From contig JAFLBV010000004.1 of NCBI GenBank assembly GCA_017302895.1, positions 186,001-250,000 of the forward strand: a stretch of DNA of 64,000 nt, written 5' to 3'. Below the pieces are notes generated by a model. That model did not search any database. It was not told the DNA's origin and was given only the letters and a program-made list of their open reading frames with translations. Position 1 is the stretch's first letter, and each line of letters begins with the position of its first letter. Source of the stretch: Ignavibacteria bacterium. Lineage in GTDB: Bacteria > Bacteroidota > Ignavibacteria > Ignavibacteriales > Ignavibacteriaceae. The translations under genes and the position numbers were made by a program. Below are positions 47,886-56,560 of this stretch, piece after piece.

Positions 47886-48467
47886 TTAATGGTGCCCATG
47901 ATTACCCGATGATTCTTTTGTTTTAAAATGTAACATCATATGCCCCTGCGGAACAGAACCACCATGTCCACCCATATCCCCCATACCTCCCATATATCCT
48001 GATTCCATCATGCCTCTACCAATATGTATCATATAGCTAGTATTTGGTTTTAATAATGAATCTGGAGTAAATGTGCATAATTTATTGCCATCAGACCAGG
48101 TAAACCTTCCTCCAATAGCGTGATATTGATCCATATGATTCATTTTCGATGTATCCCTCATCGACATACCCATATTTGAATGATTCATCAGAGAATCAAA
48201 ACGGCAGTTTGAGTCAGTAAATTCGAATTCAGAAATCAAATGGAGATAATTCTCCACCAACAATGGATCAACGGGGTCGGCGAATTGAATTTGAATCTTT
48301 TGATCTACTGAAACGCCTGCCTGATTATCAGTTGGGGTGATTGTGAAATTTGCAGATGCATTGGAGAGAGCATCGTGGGGATTTGAACTCATCCTGGTGC
48401 ATCCTGTTAAAAACAGTAGAACAGGAAGAATTAAAGAAAGTGAAAATATTTTTATTGAAGTTTTCAT
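47886..48467 (-). CDS. Met/His-rich lipoprotein with Ig-like domain
   Basis: A 193-residue lipoprotein (signal ending LLFLTGC, Cys at ~20 of this start). An SbsA/Big_5-like Ig domain is visible (ITPTDNQAGVSVDQKIQIQF, typical start of such domains; end SLLKPNTSYMIHIGRGM). It is interrupted by Met/His-rich stretches (MNHSNMGMSM, MNHMDQYHA, GYMGGMGDMGGHGG) and ends in NHGHH, which fits Cu+/Ag+ and Cu2+ binding. An earlier ATG at 48491 would add eight residues in front of the signal; 48467 is used. Sits between the HMBD protein and the other Met-rich lipoprotein. Confidence 0.75.
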   Translation of the reverse strand: MKTSIKIFSLSLILPVLLFLTGCTRMSSNPHDALSNASANFTITPTDNQAGVSVDQKIQIQFADPVDPLLVENYLHLISEFEFTDSNCRFDSLMNHSNMGMSMRDTSKMNHMDQYHAIGGRFTWSDGNKLCTFTPDSLLKPNTSYMIHIGRGMMESGYMGGMGDMGGHGGSVPQGHMMLHFKTKESSGNHGHH

Positions 48468-48502
48468 TTGTTTTGTCTTGTTTTTTAACATTAATAGTAT
48501 TG

Positions 48503-48856
48503 TTATTTAACTTTAAACCCGTTTTTAATGAGGTTTTCTTTCGCTTTTTTAAGCGTTACTTGTTTTAGTTCCATTTTGCAGATTGGGCATTTTCCGGCTT
48601 CATCCGAAATCACATTCCAGTCCATCTGATCTTGATAAACTTTACCATCTTTATTTTTATCAATTGACTTTAGATCGATGACACCTTTTCGGATAATCGG
48701 ATTTTTCTCCGTTTTATCCATTTTCACGGTAACTTCATTCTTTTTGTCCGTCTTTTTATCTTTTGAATGCGCGTGATCGTGTCCTTGAGAATAGACATTA
48801 ATGCTTAGCAGTCCAAAAAGCATAATAAAAATGCTTAAATATTTGATTGTTTTCAT
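48503..48856 (-). CDS. Small exported heavy-metal-binding protein (EF-hand + CPICKM)
   Basis: A 117-residue protein with a signal peptide (ending NVYSQ), a short His-rich start of the mature form (GHDHAHS), an EF-hand-like loop 'DKNKDGKVYQDQMDW', and a 'GKCPICKMELKQ' motif like the heavy-metal-binding domain (HMBD) that precedes CusB-type adaptors. It is 21 nt downstream of the adaptor gene. It probably picks up copper or silver in the periplasm and hands it to the efflux pump; inferred. Confidence 0.75.
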   Translation of the reverse strand: MKTIKYLSIFIMLFGLLSINVYSQGHDHAHSKDKKTDKKNEVTVKMDKTEKNPIIRKGVIDLKSIDKNKDGKVYQDQMDWNVISDEAGKCPICKMELKQVTLKKAKENLIKNGFKVK

Positions 48857-48877
48857 TTTGTAATCCGTTCAGGTTAG

Positions 48878-50179
48878 TTAATGATTGTTGTGTTCGTCTG
48901 ATTTTTTATTTGATTTTTTCGCCGAAGGTTCCTTTTTCGGTTGATCTGATTCTCCATGTTGATGCCCTGAAGGCATACCCGATTTTAGCTGGCTTTCTGA
49001 ATCGATAAGGAAACCGCCGGAGGCTGCAACTTCTTCATTCTCTTCCAAGCCTTCGAGCACCTGATACTTATAGCCAAATTTGCTTCCTATTTTCACATCA
49101 CGCCCCTCAAACATACCGTCAGAAGCTTTCACCCATACCACGGTTCTTTTACCTGAGAATATGATTGCCTCTGCAGGGACTAATAAACCCTCACCAGAAG
49201 AAGTCGAAAAAATAGTCTCACCATACATTTGAGGCTTCAATTTTCCACCTTTATTCACAAATTCACTTCTTACCTTAACCGTCCTCGTTTTGGAGTTTAC
49301 GACGGGGTAAATGAAGGTCACTTTTCCCGTGAACTCTTCCTGCGGATATGCCTTTAAGGTTAATTTAACCAAGGAACCAAGCCTGGCTGAGGCTATGTCT
49401 TTCTCATTTATTTCCGAGATATTCCAAAGTGTTGATAGTTCAGCTATGTCAAAGATTGATGTTCCCTCATTAACATACATCCCTTCCTGTACTTTTTTTT
49501 CGATGACCGTTCCACTAACAGGCGAGTAATAGGTCAGGATATTTTTAATCTTGCGAGTCTGCTCGACCTCTTTAATTTGTGCCATTGTCATCCCAAAGAG
49601 TTCAAGTTTGTTTTTAGCAGCAGCTACTAAAGAACTGTTATCAATCTGTTGCACACCGGTTAAAGCGATAAGGAAATCATTCTGTGCCTGCACCAGATCG
49701 GGACTGTAAATTTCGAAAAGAGGTTCTCCTTTTTTTATGTATTGTCCGGTTCTATCCACATATAGCCTTTCTATCCTGCCACTAAATCTTGCTGATATTA
49801 CTTTTCTACTTTGTTCGGCAAAATCCAGGTAACTGTAAACAGAAATTTCCTTGTTTAGTTTTTCGCGTAAAATCTTTACGGTGGAAACATTCGCCAAAAC
49901 TTGCTTTTTCCCTGTAAGAGTAACCATTTTGTCCATGTCATATTCGTTTCCGCTGGTGGGTTCTTTTACTTCTTCGGTTTTCTTGATTAGATCCATACCA
50001 CAAATAGGGCAAGCTCCTGGCCCTTCCAGCCGAACCTGAGGATGCATTGTGCAAGTCCAGTATTCCTTTGTCGTTGGTTTTTCTTTCTTATCATCCTTCG
50101 AATTTTCGCTCTCCGAACAGCCGATGAACAAAAACGACAATAAAATCAATGTTAGTAATGAGTATTTAATTCTTTCCAT
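48878..50179 (-). CDS. cusB: RND efflux periplasmic adaptor, CusB-like with HMBD
   Basis: A 433-residue membrane-fusion protein. Lipoprotein signal (SFLFIGC), then a heavy-metal-binding domain 'YWTCTMHPQVRLEGPGACPICGMD' (in parts: TCTMHPQV, GACPICGMDL), a lipoyl/barrel-hairpin part with 'RIERLYVDRTGQYIKKGEPLF', a helical hairpin (~150-215), beta-barrel and proximal domains, and a charged His tail (NNH). It connects the CusA-like pump with the TolC-like channel. Gene order A-C-B on the transcript. ATG at 50179. Confidence 0.92.
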   Translation of the reverse strand: MERIKYSLLTLILLSFLFIGCSESENSKDDKKEKPTTKEYWTCTMHPQVRLEGPGACPICGMDLIKKTEEVKEPTSGNEYDMDKMVTLTGKKQVLANVSTVKILREKLNKEISVYSYLDFAEQSRKVISARFSGRIERLYVDRTGQYIKKGEPLFEIYSPDLVQAQNDFLIALTGVQQIDNSSLVAAAKNKLELFGMTMAQIKEVEQTRKIKNILTYYSPVSGTVIEKKVQEGMYVNEGTSIFDIAELSTLWNISEINEKDIASARLGSLVKLTLKAYPQEEFTGKVTFIYPVVNSKTRTVKVRSEFVNKGGKLKPQMYGETIFSTSSGEGLLVPAEAIIFSGKRTVVWVKASDGMFEGRDVKIGSKFGYKYQVLEGLEENEEVAASGGFLIDSESQLKSGMPSGHQHGESDQPKKEPSAKKSNKKSDEHNNH

Positions 50180-50216
50180 CTCGGTATTCCTGATTTTCTT
50201 TTATACCATTTTGCAT

Positions 50217-51548
50217 TTAATATTCAGTTATTTTTCCACCAACCATCATCTCAATTTCTGCCAGTGACATTTGCGTATCTGCCAGCGCCATGTAATAATT
50301 CATTTGAACCATTAACATCATCCGATAAGAATCGATGACCGCAGTTATATTACTTTTATTGTTCTGATAAGCAGATATCTGGGATTCAGTGGTTTGCCTG
50401 GTTAACGGAATAATTTTTTTGTCATACAATTTTAACAATTCAGACGCAGTTGAAAACTTCACTGTTAATTCTCTCAGTTTAACACCCATTTCTCTTTGCA
50501 TATTTGTCTTTTCATAAATAATACTGCTTATCCCCGCGGCCAGTTCTTGCGATTTCGCTTTGTATTTGTTTACCGACCAAGGTGCAAATGGAAGGTTAAT
50601 AGAGACCATTAAAGAATACATAAACTCCACTTTGGAATCAAGCATCCCCAAATCGGACTGCGAAGTAAGAATCATCCCTTTTGGCATCACCATAAACATA
50701 CCTTGAAGCATCAAATCGGGAATTAACTCCCGTTCATTTGCGTCAATCATTGCGCGATTCATATTAATCATATTATCCATTTTTTTCAGCGTGGGATTGA
50801 TCTCAGAAAGCATGTTTTCAAGTTTTGTTTGACTCATTGTCAATTTTATATCCGACATCTCTTCCGGGATAAAAATCACAGATTCATCTAAATTCCTGCC
50901 AAGCAACCCGTTCAACCGGTAGTTTTCCGCATCTTTTTGTTTTTCGAGAATAAGCAATTGTGTTTCATTTGTTGCTATTTCGCTCTGAATTGTTAACAGG
51001 TCCACCTGATTGATTCGATTAATGGACAAAGTGATCTCCATCGACTTCATCAGATCAGAAAGAAGCTGAATACTTTTCATCTGGACTTCAATTTTGCGGT
51101 CAATAAGCCACAAAGTGTAGTATGACATTTTTATCTTCCCTATAAGATTGACCTTATACTCGGCAAAACTATCCCCTTCAATCCTGGTATTTCTTCTCTC
51201 AACTTCAGTCATGGCACCGAGTTTGTCGCCCAGGGGAAACATCTGCGAAACACCTAAATTAATCGATAGAGCCTGGGTTGGGAAAACGGGATTTAAGATG
51301 GGAACCTGAGAAAACTCCAGAGATGCATTAGGTGCGGGATAATTGTTGATAGATTCGGCCTTGAATTCCGAGGCTTTAATTTTGAATTGCATCGCTTTTA
51401 ATTGTGGGTTATTCGTAATCGCTTCTTCAATCAATGAATCAAGCGATTGCGCATCTGCTACCGTATGCAACATAATTACTGATATGACGAATAAGAATAA
51501 ATTCTTAAGATAGCCGTATCCTAAATTCATGTACTTAAACAATTTCAT
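50217..51548 (-). CDS. cusC: TolC/CusC-family outer membrane efflux protein
   Basis: A 443-residue outer-membrane factor: signal peptide (FLFVISVIMLHTVADAQ), then the two long helical-hairpin repeats of TolC proteins with 'LIEEAITNNPQLKAMQ' at the start and 'DSYRMMLMVQMNYYMALADTQMSLAEIEMMVG' (split here: DSYRMMLMVQ, MALADTQMSLAE) at the end, the usual second repeat motif. Met-rich, like the whole locus. A GTG-like earlier start (51569) adds seven residues; the ATG at 51548 overlaps the cusA stop (TAATG) and is preceded by AAGGAG, so it is used. Confidence 0.88.
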   Translation of the reverse strand: MKLFKYMNLGYGYLKNLFLFVISVIMLHTVADAQSLDSLIEEAITNNPQLKAMQFKIKASEFKAESINNYPAPNASLEFSQVPILNPVFPTQALSINLGVSQMFPLGDKLGAMTEVERRNTRIEGDSFAEYKVNLIGKIKMSYYTLWLIDRKIEVQMKSIQLLSDLMKSMEITLSINRINQVDLLTIQSEIATNETQLLILEKQKDAENYRLNGLLGRNLDESVIFIPEEMSDIKLTMSQTKLENMLSEINPTLKKMDNMINMNRAMIDANERELIPDLMLQGMFMVMPKGMILTSQSDLGMLDSKVEFMYSLMVSINLPFAPWSVNKYKAKSQELAAGISSIIYEKTNMQREMGVKLRELTVKFSTASELLKLYDKKIIPLTRQTTESQISAYQNNKSNITAVIDSYRMMLMVQMNYYMALADTQMSLAEIEMMVGGKITEY

Positions 51549-54500
51549 TAATCTGTCTCCTTCATCCAATCAGCCATTTTTGATATGTCAAGTGTCCCTT
51601 TTTTAAGAGCGTGTTCTTTCATCATGGCAAACAAAATTGGAGTGACCACAAGAACATGTACTGCTGATGTCAGAAGTCCCCCTATCATTGGAGCAGTCAG
51701 AGGTTTCATTACATCTGCCCCTGTGCCTGTTGACCACATGATGGGGACCAACCCAACCAGAGCTGTTGCAACGGTCATTAATTTGGGACGCAATCTGAGG
51801 ACAGACCCCTCAACAGTAGCATCATAGATATCTTTTTTTGTAATCGGACCTCTCCTGCCCTTGTGATAATCTCGTAGTTTTCTGTCCAAGGCTTCATGCA
51901 GATAAATTACCATAACCACACCAGTTTCAACAGCAATTCCATAAAGGGCGATAAAACCAACCCAGACAGCGACTGAAAAATTATACCCCAGGGCGTAAAC
52001 CATATACATTCCACCTATAAGTGCAAAAGGGACTGATAACATAACTACGCCCGCTTCAACATAATTTTTTAAGGTCATAAACAGCAATAGAAAAATAACC
52101 AGGAACACGACTGGCATTATAATTTCCATAGTCTGTTGAGCTCTAACTTTACTCTCATATTGCCCACTCCAGGCATAGCTATATCCCGGGGGCAATTCCA
52201 AATTTTCTTCAATTACTTTCTTTGCGTCCTCCATAACACTGCCCATATCCCTTCCCCGAGTGTTCATAAAAACAATGGAACGCAACATTCCATCCTCACT
52301 ACTGATCATAGGAGGACCGGTTAATGTTTTAATTTCAGCCAGTTCAGAAAGAGGAATATATGCTATATTATTCTGATCAGTGGATGTAAGTGATGAGTTA
52401 TTTCCATCATCAACTACCGAAGGGAGTACACTTGCATTGCTGGTTTTACCCATTGAAGACATCCCCCCACCAGCCGAATTCCCACTCTGAACGCCACCTG
52501 ATGGATTCATACCCGTGGATTCAGCTGACATTCCACCCGCTATTGCAACGGGGACAATCAGATCTTCAAGTTCTTCAATACTGCTACGGTAATCTTTTTG
52601 AAAACGCATGCGGATAGGGAATCTCATTCGGTCTTCAATTACAACTCCAAGATTTTGTCCGCCAATAGCTGTTTCGATTATATCTTGGATGTCCGCAATA
52701 TTTACCCCATATCTAGCGGCAGCTTCTCTTTTAACTTTAATATCCAAATAATAGCCATTTTGTACCCGCTCAGCCACCACGTCTGCTGCTCCATCCACTG
52801 TCTTAAGCAGTTGCTCAGCCCTGATCGCATACTCTTCGAGAGTATCCAAATTTGATCCAAATATTTTAAACCCTACATCAGTTCTTACACCGGTTGAAAG
52901 CATGTTTATTCTGTTGATAATTGGCTGTGTCCAACCGTTTCTCACTCCTGGTATTTGAAGTTTTTCATCCAACTCGGCAACTATATCCTGCCTTGTAATA
53001 CCGGGGCGCCATTCGCTTTTGGGTTTTAACAAAATTATCGTTTCGATCATACTTAAAGGAGCATTATCTGTTGCTGTCTCTGCCCTTCCGGCTTTTCCCA
53101 AAACATGGTGTACTTCTGGTACGGCTTTTATTATTTTATCCTGTTCCTGAAGAATTCTGTTCACTTCTGTAATCGATGCTCCTGGAAGTGTAACAGGCAT
53201 GTATAAAATGGACCCTTCGTCGAGCGGTGGCATAAATTCACTTCCCGTATCAAGGATCATGGGTATTGTAATTAACAATGCTATTAGATTAATCGCTATT
53301 GTTATTTTACGATGTTTCAGCACCCAGTGAATAACCGGTTCATAAAGTCTTTTGAAAAATCTGGTGGTTGGATTCTTGTCTTCAGGTTTGAAATTTCCTC
53401 TCATAAGCATCGTCATCAATACAGGTATCAATGAAATAACCACGATCGCCGAGCCAAGCATGGCAAATGATTTTGTGAACGCCAGGGGTTGAAACATCTT
53501 CCCTTCTTGCCCGGTGAGAAGAAAAACCGGCAGAAAGGAGACCAAAATAATCAGCTCGGAAAAAAAGATCGCTCTACCTACTTGTTTGGCAGAATCAATC
53601 GAAATTTTGGCGTATTCTTCTTTGGTGAGTGTCCCTTTTTCTGAAATAGCTCTGGCTAAATTGCGGTATGCGTTTTCAACCAGCACTATCGAAGAATCCA
53701 CGATTACCCCGACCGCAAGTATTATGCCCCCCAGACTCATAATATTTGACGAGATATCGAAGATATACATCAAAATAAAAGCAATGAGAATAGAGATCGG
53801 AAGTTCGATAAGTATTCTGATTATACTCCTGAAGTGCAACAGAAAAATCATTACCATTATTGCAACTGTTATTGAGGCTTCGATCAAAGCTCTTTCCAAA
53901 GTGCCCACGGCTTCATGGATTAGTGTGCTTCTATCATAGGAACTTACTATCTCAACTCCCTCAGGTAACCCCGGAGTTATCTCTTTTATTTTCTCTTTTA
54001 CTCGTTCAATCACTTTTTGAGCATTTTCACCTGTACGCATTACAATGATACCGCCAACAGCTTGGCCCTCACCATTCAATTCAAGAGAACCTCTTCTGAT
54101 ATCCCCACCCAACTGTACTTTTGCAACATCTTTTATCAAGACAGGAATACCGTTTGGACCCCCTCTAATAACTGTGTTTTCTACATCCTCTATTGTTTTA
54201 ATATAGCCCTGTCCCCGCACAAAGTACTCAGCATCATTTACTTCTAATATCTTACCACCAACTTCATTGTTACTTCTTTGGACAGCATTTACTACATCGC
54301 TGACGGTTAGATTATAACCACGCAGGTCCGTTGGGTTAACATCCACCTGATATTGTTTTACATATCCTCCGATGCTGGCAACTTCGGCAACACCATCCAC
54401 AGCAGACAATTTGTACCTGACATACCAATCCTGAATGGAACGCAAAGTTCCTAAATCCTGGTTGTCCCCTTTTAATGTATACCAAAATACATGGCCAACT

Positions 54501-54904
54501 CCTGTTCCATCCGGACCAAGAGATGGCACCACGCCGGATGGCAATTGAGCCTGGATAGTGTTCATCCTTTCCAGCACTCTGTTCCGTGCAAAGTAGAGAT
54601 CAACATTATCTTTAAAGATCACAAATACAAAAGACATCCCAAACATGGACGAAGCTCTAACAGCCTTTACGTCAGGTAAGCCCTGAAGCCCGGAAACAAT
54701 TGGATAAGTAACCTGATTCTCAATTATTTCAGGTGAACGGCCCATCCACTCCGTAAAAATTATAACTTGATTCTCGGAAAGATCAGGAATTGCATCCACG
54801 GGAAGATTTATTACGCTATATATTCCAACACCGATAATCACTACATAGATTAGAATAACAAAAAAACGATTATTCGCCGACCAATCAATAATCTTCTCTA
54901 TCAT
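51548..54904 (-). CDS. cusA: Heavy-metal RND efflux pump, CusA-like, with Met/Gly/Ser-rich insert
   Basis: An 1118-residue inner-membrane pump with twelve spans and two large periplasmic loops. The start 'IIDWSANNRFFVILIY' and 'VTYPIVSGLQGLPDVKAVRA' are typical of the HME-RND family. The span-4 motif reads 'GVIVDSSIVLVENAYR' with a single Asp, like monovalent (Cu+/Ag+) pumps rather than the two-Asp Zn/Co type. About residues 784-842 hold a low-complexity insert (GGMSAESTGM, GGGMSSMGKTS) between 'DLIVPV' and 'IPLSELAEIK'; homologues go straight from one to the other. It pumps Cu+/Ag+ out through CusB and CusC. ATG at 54904. Confidence 0.93.
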   Translation of the reverse strand: MIEKIIDWSANNRFFVILIYVVIIGVGIYSVINLPVDAIPDLSENQVIIFTEWMGRSPEIIENQVTYPIVSGLQGLPDVKAVRASSMFGMSFVFVIFKDNVDLYFARNRVLERMNTIQAQLPSGVVPSLGPDGTGVGHVFWYTLKGDNQDLGTLRSIQDWYVRYKLSAVDGVAEVASIGGYVKQYQVDVNPTDLRGYNLTVSDVVNAVQRSNNEVGGKILEVNDAEYFVRGQGYIKTIEDVENTVIRGGPNGIPVLIKDVAKVQLGGDIRRGSLELNGEGQAVGGIIVMRTGENAQKVIERVKEKIKEITPGLPEGVEIVSSYDRSTLIHEAVGTLERALIEASITVAIMVMIFLLHFRSIIRILIELPISILIAFILMYIFDISSNIMSLGGIILAVGVIVDSSIVLVENAYRNLARAISEKGTLTKEEYAKISIDSAKQVGRAIFFSELIILVSFLPVFLLTGQEGKMFQPLAFTKSFAMLGSAIVVISLIPVLMTMLMRGNFKPEDKNPTTRFFKRLYEPVIHWVLKHRKITIAINLIALLITIPMILDTGSEFMPPLDEGSILYMPVTLPGASITEVNRILQEQDKIIKAVPEVHHVLGKAGRAETATDNAPLSMIETIILLKPKSEWRPGITRQDIVAELDEKLQIPGVRNGWTQPIINRINMLSTGVRTDVGFKIFGSNLDTLEEYAIRAEQLLKTVDGAADVVAERVQNGYYLDIKVKREAAARYGVNIADIQDIIETAIGGQNLGVVIEDRMRFPIRMRFQKDYRSSIEELEDLIVPVAIAGGMSAESTGMNPSGGVQSGNSAGGGMSSMGKTSNASVLPSVVDDGNNSSLTSTDQNNIAYIPLSELAEIKTLTGPPMISSEDGMLRSIVFMNTRGRDMGSVMEDAKKVIEENLELPPGYSYAWSGQYESKVRAQQTMEIIMPVVFLVIFLLLFMTLKNYVEAGVVMLSVPFALIGGMYMVYALGYNFSVAVWVGFIALYGIAVETGVVMVIYLHEALDRKLRDYHKGRRGPITKKDIYDATVEGSVLRLRPKLMTVATALVGLVPIMWSTGTGADVMKPLTAPMIGGLLTSAVHVLVVTPILFAMMKEHALKKGTLDISKMADWMKETD

Positions 54905-54916
54905 TACAATTCTCCT

Positions 54917-55090
54917 CTACTCGAAGTCTGCATGATTCTGTGATCTATTTATTTTTGGGGAATTCGCGAATGGAATATCGGGGTGAGGTGCTCCTTTCCG
55001 CTTTTCAGAAGTGAGTATTAAATAGCATGTGTATAACACGATCCCGACTGCAATCAGGTAGAGAGAAAAAATTGAAAGTTGAATTAGCAT
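54917..55090 (-). CDS. 57-residue single-span membrane peptide, first gene of the efflux operon
   Basis: An open frame of 58 codons (ATG at 55090, TAG at 54917) below usual ORF cutoffs. It encodes MLIQLSIFSLYLIAVGIVLY, a clear membrane span, then 'TCYLILTSEKRKG' and a polar tail ending NHADFE. It begins ~20 nt after the predicted sigma-54 start site and ends 12 nt before the cusA ATG, so it leads the operon. The single Cys at the membrane edge and a His-Pro-Asp motif in the tail might touch metal. Small proteins at this place (for example CusX/CusF-like or pump-associated peptides) are known in other systems, but this sequence has no recognised family. Confidence 0.7.
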   Translation of the reverse strand: MLIQLSIFSLYLIAVGIVLYTCYLILTSEKRKGAPHPDIPFANSPKINRSQNHADFE

Positions 55091-55110
55091 ATTCCAAATC
55101 TTTTAAATGA

Positions 55111-55137
55111 TTATGCTATTGTTCAACAATCATGCCA
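55111..55137 (-). promoter_or_regulatory. Sigma-54 (-24/-12) promoter of the efflux operon
   Basis: On the minus strand TGGCATGATTGTTGAA spans 55137-55122: GG at -25/-24, ten bases, then GA at -13/-12 (consensus TGGCAC-N5-TTGC; mismatches at two less conserved bases). The predicted start is near 55111, 20 nt before the 57-residue peptide gene. The neighbouring regulator is of the sigma-54 activator class, which supports the call. Confidence 0.7.
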
Positions 55138-55174
55138 TATTCAATTACGGCGGTTTTATTGCTTTTTTAACTTT

Positions 55175-55187
55175 CCTGGATCAGGAG
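55175..55187. promoter_or_regulatory. Probable enhancer site for the NtrC-type regulator
   Basis: TCCTG-GAT-CAGGA is a perfect 5-3-5 palindrome centred about 70 nt upstream of the predicted sigma-54 start. This is the usual place for an activator binding site, and it lies in the 129-nt gap between the regulator gene and the operon. Confidence 0.5.
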
Positions 55188-55219
55188 TATTAAGAAAATT
55201 TAATAAATAATTAAAATAT

Positions 55220-56557
55220 TTAAAAATCGTTTTCAATTTTAAAACTCTTAATTTTGCTGTATAATGTAGGCAATGATATCCCAAGTGACTCTGCAGATTT
55301 TGTTTTGTCCCACTTAAAATGGTTTAAAACTTTTTCGATGTGCCGGCGCTCAATCTCTTCGAGACTCAGTAGCACCTCTCCCGATCTCTGCTCTTTATGT
55401 TTTTTTACTAAAATATTCTCCATTAGGAGCATATCACCTTTGGTAAGTACAATTGCCTGCATTAGCAAATTTTCCAATTCACGAACATTTCCGGTCCAGG
55501 AGTATTCCTGCAGATATTTAATCACCTCATCGGGAATTTTTGTTACTGTCTTATGAAGTTCCAAATTAATTTTCCTGACAAAGTGGTTAACGAGAAGTGG
55601 AATATCTTCTCTCCTTTCTCTTAATGGTGGCAATTCAAAATTGACCACATTCAATCTGAAATAGAGATCTTCCCTGAATTTTTTCTGTGTAACCAATTCT
55701 TCCAGATTGTTGTTTGAAGCTGCAATTATCCGTGCTCTCATCGGGATTGTATCATTTCCACCAACAGATTCAAATTCTCTTTCCTGAAGGACTCTAAGAA
55801 TCTTTGCTTGCAGGTTAACAGACATTTCCGATATCTCGTCGAGGAATATTGTTCCCTGATCAGCCAATTCGAACTTTCCTTTTTTATCTTTGACTGAGCC
55901 GGTAAAAGCACCCTTAACATGACCAAAAAGTTCACTCTCCAACAAGGACTCAGTAATGGCTGTGCAGTTAATCGCAACAAATGGATAATTCCTGGTAACT
56001 CCTCCATAGTGGATTGCCTTTGCTACCAACTCTTTCCCCGTTCCGCTCTCACCTCTGATGAGCACAGTTACCCTGTTATCGGAAACTGAACCAATTTTCC
56101 TGAATATTTCTTTCATCTTTTCAGTTTTGCCAATAATCGTATTTTCTACATTTACTTCTGATTCTGTGGATATCACTTTTATTGTCTCACTCAATCGCTT
56201 GTTTTCAAGGGCTCGCTGGATGGATATTCTTAACCTTTCCGTTTCTATCGGCTTCTCAACAAAATCATAAGCCCCCTTCTGTATTGCTTGTATCGTGGTA
56301 GACATGTCATCGTGTGCTGTAATGATAATTAAGTGAATCGACAATTTTAATCTTTGAAGTTCATCCAAAACTTCGAGTCCACTCATTTTAGGCATTCTTA
56401 TATCAGAGATGATAAGATCGGGATTTTCGGATAATGCTAGCTCAATCCCCTGCCTGCCGTTTTCTGCCGCGATTGCACTGAATTTCCACCTTCCCAACAA
56501 GTTAACCAGTGATTCCCTTATTGATTCATCATCATCGATAATCAATATTTTTTCCAT
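55220..56557 (-). CDS. Sigma-54-dependent response regulator (NtrC family)
   Basis: A 445-residue regulator: receiver domain (1-120; ILIIDDDESIRESL, phospho-Asp in 'LIISDIRMPKMSG', Lys in VEKPIE), AAA+ activator domain (~140-370; Walker A GESGTGKELVAKAI, the sigma-54 contact loop 'KGAFTGSVKDKKG' with GAFTGS rather than GAFTGA, Walker B GTIFLDEI), and a Fis-type HTH (~400-440; IEKVLNHFKWDKTKSAESLGIS). Encoded just after its kinase (3-nt gap). The -24/-12 promoter and palindrome downstream make the efflux operon its likely target. Confidence 0.95.
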   Translation of the reverse strand: MEKILIIDDDESIRESLVNLLGRWKFSAIAAENGRQGIELALSENPDLIISDIRMPKMSGLEVLDELQRLKLSIHLIIITAHDDMSTTIQAIQKGAYDFVEKPIETERLRISIQRALENKRLSETIKVISTESEVNVENTIIGKTEKMKEIFRKIGSVSDNRVTVLIRGESGTGKELVAKAIHYGGVTRNYPFVAINCTAITESLLESELFGHVKGAFTGSVKDKKGKFELADQGTIFLDEISEMSVNLQAKILRVLQEREFESVGGNDTIPMRARIIAASNNNLEELVTQKKFREDLYFRLNVVNFELPPLRERREDIPLLVNHFVRKINLELHKTVTKIPDEVIKYLQEYSWTGNVRELENLLMQAIVLTKGDMLLMENILVKKHKEQRSGEVLLSLEEIERRHIEKVLNHFKWDKTKSAESLGISLPTLYSKIKSFKIENDF

Positions 56558-56560
56558 TGC

